NCBI GenBank assembly: GCA_032164295.1
Contig: JAJHTX010000009.1
Span: 1,302,001-1,366,000 of the forward strand
Direction of reading: 5' to 3'
DNA length: 64,000 bases
Origin: Inonotus obliquus
Taxonomy: Eukaryota; Basidiomycota; Agaricomycetes; Hymenochaetales; Hymenochaetaceae
A program made the translations under genes and the position numbers. Within the stretch, counting starts at the first letter, position 1; each line of letters starts with the position of its first letter. Positions 45,786 through 53,875 of the stretch are shown here, piece after piece. Under the pieces are notes generated by a model. The model was not told the DNA's origin. It was given only the letters and a program-made list of their open reading frames with translations, and did no database searches.

Positions 45786-45843
45786 TTTTGAACTTCTACT
45801 TCTGAAATCCGTTTGCACGGTCGGTATTTGATTGTTTTACCTT

Positions 45844-45972
45844 CCGTACCTATACCCCCATCCCATTCTCAAATTATCTTATACATTCTTCCACTGTCTC
45901 ACTTATTCCGTACCTATACCCCCATCCCATTCTCAAATTATCTTATACATTCTTCCACTGTCTCACTTATTC
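45844..45972 (+). repeat. 64-bp tandem duplication after gag-only ORF
   Basis: A unit beginning CCGTACCTATACCCCCATCC and ending CTCACTTATT is present twice head to tail with no differences that I can see. It lies between the gag-only ORF and the polypurine tract before LTR3. Confidence 0.9.
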
Positions 45973-46222
45973 ACGTTCTTCTGTCCTTTGTGCGAATTTC
46001 GGTATTGGTTCCTATTCGATGACACTGCAGTTGCATTCCACTACCACTCCCGGTACCGAAGCTTACTAATCACTGGTACCGGAGACGCCGAGTCGACTTG
46101 ATGATGGATTGGGTTGGAGGAAGGACTCTTTGGCTTACCTCTCCTTGTGCCGCCTCACGTTACCGATGCACCTTGGCTATGGAGGATGACTGAGGACAGT
46201 CACTATTTAAAGTGCCCGGGAG

Positions 46223-48186
46223 ATGAAGAGAACTACGTGCAGCTGAGCTCGGTATCAAGCCTGGTATCCCATTCTACGCTTACCCCATGCTACGGTACAG
46301 TCCTTCCAGTATCTACCAGCACACCCAGAGAAACCGTCAGTCCCATTTCTCGAAGTACCGAACGCCGAGAGTACCGGTACCGAGCGCCAAGAAACCCGGT
46401 ACCGAGAATACCGAGAGTACCGAGTGCCGAGAAACCCGGTACCGAGACAAATTGACAATTCAACATGCTCTCATGATATGGATCGGACGTCTCCCTCTCT
46501 GGTATTCATTCCTGATGGTTGGACTATGCATGCCGGTTCTTTGGAAAAGCTCAGGGTCAGTATCCATTAAGGTTTTCAGGTCCGGTACCACCAGGAACGT
46601 GTCGGTATCAATCAGCAGGGGCGCATATCTCTTGTCCTGAGGACTTTTCATCCAGGGGTACTATATACTACGTTTTCATTGGTATCTTGTCCTCCCTAAA
46701 CCTTTCTTGTTGTCCCCCTGATGGCGCTGCAATGTTCACTTTCTGTTACGCTCTGCGCTGTCAGAGACGTTGATCCGCTGATCAAAGACGTCGATGGCTG
46801 CAAAAGAACGAGCTACCACTTAATCACAAAAGACCGAAGTCTGCGACGTAGGTGATAGTACTAGAATTTAGCACGTCTATATAATATACAAGGGAGGATA
46901 CGACTTACCTGCGACGTAAGTGATAGTACTAGAACAAGAGAGTGAAGAGGCGATCACTCTCTAGTCCAGCCTTATATACCCAGATGCCGCGGGAAAGCTT
47001 TACATAAACTATACAGTATAAACAAAGACAAATAGAAAACGCTTTGTGCAAATCGCATCTTTGCACAAAGCATAAAAGTCACATGACGAGAAAAGGAGGA
47101 ATAATAAAATGGGAAAGAAGAGAAAGGGGAATGGCGGGATAAAGTTGTTATAGATTGTGATTAGCTAAGCCAGTAGGAATTAAGTAAGGAACGTGATTAA
47201 AATGAAAGTAAATATGCGTCGACGAATAGAAAGAATGGCCGTATGAGGAAAAGAGAAAAGACATCGTAACACTTTCCTTGTTACATTTTCTTCAGACTTT
47301 TCTTTGTTTTGATCTTCCTTTCTACTTTCTCCTTTTGGATTTATGAGCTAACTACGGTACAGTAGTATAAATATCTCCTCCTGTACGTAGTAGCTCTCCA
47401 GGTAATCTTAGGAGCTAGCCTCTAGCGTGAGGGCTCAGGTTTCCTCACCCCCTTCTCAGTCTCATCTCAGCTTTGTCTCAAGTTCTGTCCCAGTTCCGTC
47501 TCAAGTGAACCTCAGGAGTTAGCCTCCCGTGCGAGGGCTCAGGTTTGCTTCCCAGTCCAGTCGACACCTTCATCTACCAGTCTCCCTCATTCTGTTTCTC
47601 GCTATACCACCCCGTGCTAGCTATTTCCTTGCAGTACCGACCTGTACCGATGTTTTTCCCACGGTACCGACGTTTTGTTATTCTTCGTATTTTGCACATC
47701 CACCTTTCGTTTCTGTACTGAGCTTTTGTTTTACAACGTTTCTGCACATACCGATCCTGTTCGTTCAAGTACCGACCTGTACCGACGTTTTTCCCACGGT
47801 ACCGACCTTTAGTTATCCTTTGTATTCTGCACGTCATCCTTTAGTTTCTGTACTGATCTTCTTGTTTGACAACATACCTCCACGTACCGACCCCTTTCTT
47901 TCTGTACCGACCTGTACCGAGGTTTTTCCCACGGTATTAGACTCTTGTTTTGCTACGTTCTCCCTTGTACCGACCTATACCGAAGTTTTTCCCACGCTCT
48001 GACCTGTCCTTTTTGTACCAGAATCACATACTCTTCACTTCTGGCCCATCCATTCACTCCCCCATTTCATAGACAACAAGTACCATGAGCGTACTGGTTA
48101 AGTACCGGCACGTATTAGCCCTCCCCCACTTAAAACCATACACCCCTCGTCTCGGTATTTCGGTACCGGACGCGATCTCGCACATT
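46223..48186 (+). repeat. LTR3 (3' LTR) of compound element, interrupted
   Basis: It matches LTR1 across its full length, starting ATGAAGAGAACTACG and ending CGCACATT. A solo LTR at 46744-47271 and its duplicated CTTTC split it. Subtracting these 533 bases leaves 1431 bp, identical in length to LTR1. Confidence 0.9.
46744..47271. mobile_element. Solo LTR nested in LTR3, 528 bp, TSD CTTTC
   Basis: The insertion point is exact by comparison with LTR1. CTTTC flanks it (46739-46743 and 47272-47276). It begins TGTTACG and ends CGTAACA, the short inverted repeat of an LTR. An internal 25-bp-class repeat (CTGCGACGTARGTGATAGTA) occurs twice, near 46849 and 46910. No internal domain is present, so it is what remains after LTR-LTR recombination. 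Confidence 0.85.
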
Positions 48187-48469
48187 TATCGATAAGCATC
48201 CCAGCTGCGCCGAAACTTATAATATATTTCACGTGTTGATATTTTAAATATAAATATGGATATTCCCATCCGCGAGATATTTAAAAAATCCTCTTACTGA
48301 TATTTTTATCGATATCAAAGATATCAACTTGGCGTATATTTTAAATATCAATCAAGATATCTACTTGGGTGATATTTTAAGAATCAATAAGGGTATCATC
48401 AGACCGGATATTATAAATATTGGTCAGGTAGATATAAAGCGGGCGATGAACGGGCAACGGGCAGGCAAT
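48187..48469. repeat. AT-rich GATATTTTAAATATC repeat tract
   Basis: Diverged copies of a self-complementary GATATTTTAAATATC-like motif recur about every 35-45 bp. The same motif occurs just left of the compound element (AATATTTTAAATATC, near 29897). So the element landed inside this tract, and the two halves are now 18 kb apart. Confidence 0.65.
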
Positions 48470-49348
48470 TGTTAGGACCAGTGCGGATCGGATCAGCAGA
48501 CCGATATTGATCGACTGATCAACACGATCGACGCACCAGACCAAGTCCACTCACTCTGGCAATATTCGCAGTCCGTCTTGATAAGCGATGGGAAGTGTGA
48601 GGCGGTGCTTTGTAGAGCGGGGTAGCAACAGTACTTAGTCGGGGTCAAGGGACCGGCCAGACACTAGTACCGATGATAAGAGTGGTAGCGAAGAAGAGAA
48701 GCTTGGTGGGGCTTCTTTGTATTCACTAGTACAGAAGAATTTTGCTGAGGGACATAGCCACCCTCGCTTGGCCTATTTATACCCGAAGCTTCTATCTATT
48801 GAGTTACCCGGGCTTCCTCGGGCACAGCCTCCTGATTCTTCTGAGCACAGCCCCTATCTTGTCCGATACCCTGCAATCTCCAATCGGGTGGCGATGCACC
48901 TCCAATCTTCCCCGCAATCCTTCTAGGACTTTCGATATGACTTCATACCTGGTCAATGCACAGCAATCATGCCATCATCGTCCAATCCTGTGGCTTGTGC
49001 GGAGCTCCGTGCCTTCCGCACTGCCCCAGCCGTCCTTCTCGAATGTCCCTTATGATGTCATGTACAGCAACTCGAACAGTCTGCCATGTCTTCATCTTCT
49101 GCAGGTGCTGCTGGGCCGTTCGGCTGCCTCGGTTGACTCGGGCTTCCTCCCTCCATAGGATTAGCTCAATTATCAATCACCGGAACGGCGGGCCTATATG
49201 GTTCTGCCTGTACTATGGCAGGTAACCCAGTCTGCCAGATCGTCGCTCGGCGATATCCGTTGGGTATCTGTATCTCTGTTCCTTGCACCTGATCGCCACT
49301 GATTCTGTTAGAAAGGTAGTATTATCCATCATTAATAAGCCAATAACT

Positions 49349-50119
49349 ATGAGCGTCCTACGTTGGATACAAGAACGGTTAGCGGCAGTAATACAAGTAC
49401 TAGAACAGCCCATCGTTCCCCCGACACCGCGAAGCAATATACTACGATGTTGCAACACGTGCCGCCCAGCTAAAGAACTAGCTGGAGGACTAATGCGAGA
49501 ATTAATCAGAGAGATCACTTACGGAGACATAATGAACGGACAAGCCGACATAATGATACGACGTCGATTTGTAGAACTAACCTACGACCCTAACCAACAA
49601 ATGCAAAAGGCTTATGAAAGGGAGATACGAGTATTATCCTACGACGCCGGATACTTTGTAATGATGATCGGAATACGAAACGTAGCACAGGAAGGAAGAC
49701 ACGAACGATGCGACGCAGCTATAGTAGACGTCGACATTGCCTACAAGCGAGACCAAGCCGGAACGAATGAGAGAACTGCATATGCTTGGGGGCATTGGAT
49801 AATGAATTACATAAGTCGAGGATTACCTTATGGATATACCATAATGGAAATAAAGGTAGAACAGTACGGCGGAGTAATACACCTACAAGGAGTACAAGGG
49901 ATAACCCTACAACGCGCCAGGACAACACCAGGATATACACGAGTGCAAACTATTCGAAACTGGCTGACTGTACCACGACCGATCCTACCAATACCAACGA
50001 GACCCGAAATACAAGAACAGATGACTCAGCAATTACCTAGAATAGCTGAATTGGATCAAGTGCCGTTACCTACACAAGGATCAAACCTATCTACAAGATG
50101 GTACCGCCCACTACACTAA
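49349..50119 (+). CDS. LTR (U3)-encoded ORF, 256 aa, unknown
   Basis: ATG at 49349 (MSVLRWIQERLAAVIQVLEQ) opens a 257-codon frame lying wholly within the LTR, upstream of the TATA box. It is intact in both LTRs with identical protein. An in-frame ATG at 49283 lies outside the element and is ignored. Visible parts: an amphipathic N-terminus, a Cys-rich spot (ILRCCNTCRPAKELAGG), a mixed middle (YDAGYFVMMIGIRNVAQ; YAWGHWIMNYISRGLPYG) and a Pro-rich tail. I do not recognise it. Genomic RNA would contain it only in the 3' LTR, as with the U3-encoded gene of one animal retrovirus group; expression could also come from the 5' copy through an upstream promoter. Confidence 0.65.
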   Translation: MSVLRWIQERLAAVIQVLEQPIVPPTPRSNILRCCNTCRPAKELAGGLMRELIREITYGDIMNGQADIMIRRRFVELTYDPNQQMQKAYEREIRVLSYDAGYFVMMIGIRNVAQEGRHERCDAAIVDVDIAYKRDQAGTNERTAYAWGHWIMNYISRGLPYGYTIMEIKVEQYGGVIHLQGVQGITLQRARTTPGYTRVQTIRNWLTVPRPILPIPTRPEIQEQMTQQLPRIAELDQVPLPTQGSNLSTRWYRPLH

Positions 50120-50266
50120 ACTAATCAAAGAGAGGCTAGTAACACAGAGGTAGTGAAATAAGGAAGGAAGTAAAGAGAAAGCACGGACCAGGTATCATAA
50201 AGGAAGAAACAGATAAATGCCATAAACAGTAAGTAACAAGGTAGTAACGTCACACATGTAAATTAG

Positions 50267-50275
50267 TATATAAGG
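50267..50275 (+). promoter_or_regulatory. TATA box of chromodomain element LTR
   Basis: TATATAAGG, followed by GAGGCCATCG, is the only strong TATA match in the LTR and is repeated in the 3' LTR. Transcription should start near 50300. An ATG immediately followed by a stop lies just upstream (50256) and would be excluded from the RNA. Confidence 0.65.
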
Positions 50276-50771
50276 AGGCCATCGTAGAGCCGACCTAGCA
50301 GTTTAATCCAAGTCAAGGGACCCTACCATAAGTCCCTAAGTTAAATCGTAACATCAATTACTTGCGAGCCAGTAAATTACCAGTAGCGACACGGCTGAAC
50401 TAAACCGATTGTGTGAAATCGAAGTGAAGCTAAAAATACGGATTGCAACTAGATTGTTCTCCCTATTGTCCGCACGGTACGAGCTACTCACAACGTAGTG
50501 CGATTCCCGATATTCCCTTATCGTGAATAACAATCAGTATAACAATCGCGTCTTCACGCCGACTTAATACTGTACGATTATAGTATCAGGTTCAACTGCA
50601 ATATTAGTTAGTTGCTGGTTGTTTCAGATCGGATCAGCTACACAGTCCACTAAGGTGATTAGCAATTCCATAACCAGTATTGTAGAATTTGGATTAACCC
50701 CTCAGACCGAGGAATAAGCCAGATTGGTCCGTCGATCAAGAATCAACGAACCCTCCACGGAGATAAACATC

Positions 50772-50788
50772 TGGATTAAACTCCCTTC
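50772..50788 (+). other. Primer-binding site of chromodomain element
   Basis: TGGATTAAACTCCCTTC starts two bases after the 5' LTR and begins with the expected TGG. Confidence 0.6.
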
Positions 50789-50871
50789 TTAGCAAGCTTA
50801 AAGGAACAAGCGCAGACTACTGCCAATAAAGGTAATTGTGATAGCACGAACTAGTCATTCAAATAGACTGA

Positions 50872-52891
50872 TTGAATAATTCCCTTATCCAATCAGTAGG
50901 CCACCTGGAACGGCAAATAGACATCAGTAACAACCACCGAAACCTAGAACCACAGGTCGGGTTAACATTGGAGCGTACAAAACAAACGCAGGAACGAGAA
51001 CGAGGAGCGCCGAAGGATATAGACGCGTGGAAGCTAATAGCGAGGCAACCAATTTGGCAAGATCTCTACTGGGATCATTTCAAGACAGGAAGGGTTATAG
51101 GCAAGGTATCACCTACACCACACGAAAGTGTATTTAAGAGAGCACTAGAAAACGGAGGAGGAACGTTGTACTCCGCGCAAGCACACGCCAACCTATTACA
51201 CCGAATACTACTAGCCCTACTTAACGGGAAGAAAGAGAAAGCAAAAGCAAGTAAAGTATAAGCACAAAAAATCGAATATATAATTAAATATAACTATAGT
51301 GGCTTACGAAGGAATATACGCGGGGCTGGTTACAGTATTCATATTTGGTACGATCTACTATAGGACAGCGATCGCAAGTGCGCTCAGACGAGGAACAAGA
51401 CTACTTCAATACCTGTCTATTTACGAACCCTACGCAACGCAGTGGGGGATATATCACTACTCAACTGCCATTGGAACGCAAGTGGACCGATTGGCCGGAA
51501 GGATCGAACTAATCCTCAACACACAGGCTGAAAAGGATCAAGCATTGGGAGTGTACCTAGACCATCAGTTCAATCAACATATCGAGAAACATAGCCGCTG
51601 GCACAGGAGTAACGACGAGGCACACCATATCACCAGAACGTTAGTAAGGTACAACCAGACAGAGCTAGGCATCCTCAGGACAATAACGAGAGAAGTACAA
51701 CACACCTTCGAGACGCTACAGCGAAGACAAGAAGAGCATATAGAGCGGTGGACTGCCCGAGAACACCGAGACGCCGAATTTCAGCGCGAACTATTAGATA
51801 AAGTAAGCCGCATCGAGACAAACTTCCTACGCCTAAGGAATCAAGTGTCGGATATCAGAGTCGCACTCGCCGTGTGGGAAGGAGAAGAAAGACAGCGAGA
51901 GGAAACGGAAATCCAACAAGACTGGAACACCGTCGGATCGTTATTAGGAGACGATCAAGATCCACCAACGCCGGAACTAACTCAGTCCGAAGCCAGTTGG
52001 GAATCACCGAACGAATCGGAGCAGAACGGAGGAGAGTGGGGAACAGGGAGCCGTTGGGCAAATTCAGAACCAAACGGGTTTAGGGACTTCAACGGAGACG
52101 AAAGTTACAGGCACCCAGACTCGCCAATTCCCACTATTCCAGACGAGGAACCGGAAGAAGGAGAGACACAATTACACGTAGTCGACTTCAGGGCCCAGAA
52201 CGAAAGTGAGAACCTAACTACAATCACGGAGGAAGAAGAAGGCATTAACCAAGAAAGTAGTACCTCCAGGGTTACATTTGATAACGGGAGAAGACTACCA
52301 AGCGGCATTAACGTTACTCGAGATCAGACAGGGAACGTCCGCATAGACCTGCGAGGATTGGCTAGGTTAAACATAAACGAGATAGTCGAGGAAGTAATTA
52401 CAGAGCTACAAGAAGAACTAAAACCGACAAACGAACAAATCCCAACAATAACCATCAGTCGCAAATATCATCGAAAAGCAGATCAGGACAGAATAGCTAA
52501 AGGAATCATAGGTCGAATCCGAGAACAAAGGGAAGCGAACAATAGGAAAGAAGAAACCAGAGAAGTCCAGAAAACCGAACGAGAACAGGGGATAATTGAA
52601 GAGGTAGAAATGAGGGGAAGGTTGGTGTTGTATTATTCCCCAGGATCCACGACCAGTGGCAATTCAGAAGAATTCTCCAGCCCATTCAGCGACGTTAGTC
52701 AAACCCACAGTAGCAACACTACAGAGGACGAATACCTAGAAGACAATTATCGAAGGCATTTAGCGTTACTAGAATTCGACCCAGCGGAACTCGAAATCTC
52801 GGAACAAGAACTTAGAGACCGGTTGACTTGGGATTCAAGCGAAGATGACGAGCCTACAAATGAGTATGTCGCAGAAACCACCGAAGTTTAG
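50872..52891 (+). CDS. Spliced pre-gag coding region, AUG created by splicing
   Basis: Two open frames, 50872-51261 and 51284-52891, join in phase across a 49-nt intron, 51251-51299 (GTAAAG donor; ATAACTATAG end). The join puts A51250 next to T51300-G51301, making ATG GCT. From that AUG the product is 530 aa: a hydrophobic segment near the start (YAGLVTVFIFGTIYY), coiled-coil-like helices with many Gln/Glu/Arg, then an acidic low-complexity half. The first exon also reads like protein (WKLIARQPIWQDLYWDHF), though it has no ATG. It may belong to a longer product begun at a non-AUG codon or from an unseen 5' exon. The stop overlaps the gag start by 47 bases. I do not recognise the family. Confidence 0.6.
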
Positions 52892-53783
52892 AGGAAGAGA
52901 TAAGGAGAACGTGGATGTATTTATAAATAAAATGATTAGTAATTTTGCATGGATGGATGCGCAAAATCAGAGCAACAAACAAGTGGCACTAACAGATAGT
53001 AACAAAGCCTATATCATGTGCCAATGCATGGAAGAAAAGGCTGCCACGTGGGTAAGCACAGCGTTAAAAACAAATCCGCTAGATATGATAGGAAAAGGGC
53101 AAGTATGGGAAACGTTTGAAGAATTCTTGACCTACATAAGGAGTAACCATAAACAATACTACGACCCTGTAGAAGACGCAACGAATAAATTAGTAAATAT
53201 TGTACAAGAAGGCTCCATATTGCAGTACAATAGCGATTTCGGAAAGATAGTATCAGAATTAGATAAGGCAGTATGGCCGGATAAGGCACTTACAGTATTA
53301 TACAGAAGAGGGATGAAAGATTATATTTATGCGCAATTAGCAGGACAAACGGAAAGCGCGAAATGGACGCTAGCAAACTGGATGAGCTGAGCAGTAGCAC
53401 TAGAAGGCGCAAGATATGGCGCCAAGGCAAGAACTAAGACCTTCACGAGCAACTGGGAAAAACCCCAGAGGAGAAAAGACGATGTAGTCCCAATGGACGT
53501 AGACGTACGAAAATTCAGGAAGAGGACTAATAAAGGAAAACCCAGGTACCGGAGTAACCAAAAACCGAAGAATACGACGGGTTGTTACAGATGTGGTAAA
53601 CCAGGTCACATTGCCAGAGAATGCAGAGTGAAACCACGAGAAGGAAAACCTCCGAGTAGACCGGGCTATCAAAAATTCAAGAGAAGATTGATAGGAGAAG
53701 AATCGGAATATGAAGGCTCCAACGAAGCTAGCGATAACGAGAAAGAAAGAGAACCTAAAGAGGATTTTCAAGAAAGCGACTGA
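52845..53783 (+). pseudogene. Gag of chromodomain element, broken by TGA
   Basis: ATG 52845 (MTSLQMSMSQKPPKFRGRD) opens a frame ending at TGA 53388-53390. The same frame then continues to 53783. The first part is a retrotransposon gag capsid (FAWMDAQNQ; CQCMEEKAATWVST; WETFEEFLTYI). The second has a CX2CX4HX4C knuckle (CYRCGKPGHIAREC). A single Arg-to-stop change (CGA to TGA) would explain the break, but this is inference. The pol frame overlaps the last 24 bases in the -1 phase. No canonical slippery heptamer is visible there. Confidence 0.85.
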
Positions 53784-53875
53784 TCGAATCGGCTGATCAG
53801 CGCGCAAGAAGAGGGACCATAACGAAACCAGAAGGAAGATGGTCGCGGGTAAAAGCGAAATGGAAACGCCGATGG

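Larger units (their letters stand above)
29912..48186 (+). mobile_element. Compound Ty3/gypsy retroelement, 18.3 kb, three LTRs
   Basis: The order is LTR1 (29912-31342), primer-binding site, gag-pro, pol, an antisense gene, polypurine tract, a different LTR2 (41367-43086), another primer-binding site, a gag-only unit, polypurine tract and LTR3 (46223-48186). The 5-bp repeat TATCG flanks the whole unit (29907-29911 and 48187-48191). LTR1 and LTR3 are both 1431 bp once the solo LTR insertion and its duplicated target are subtracted from LTR3. I found only eight differences between them, all transitions. LTR2 shares only its ends with them. Confidence 0.88.
49306..50769 (+). repeat. 5' LTR of chromodomain element
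   Basis: It starts TGTTAGAAAGG and ends GGAGATAAACA (TG/CA borders) and is the same length as the 3' LTR. The TATA box at 50267 divides it into a long U3 (about 1 kb, coding) and about 0.47 kb of R plus U5. Confidence 0.93.

Noticed and set aside
53388..53390. Programmed TGA readthrough in gag (and at 35526, 40484, 43422)
   Set aside because: The bases after the four stops share no readthrough context such as CTA or CARYYA, and loss of CGA codons by deamination explains three of them more simply.
53759..53783. A -1 slippery heptamer in the chromovirus gag-pol overlap
   Set aside because: The 24-base overlap has runs of T and A, but none fits X-XXY-YYZ in the gag phase; the expression mode of this pol is left open.
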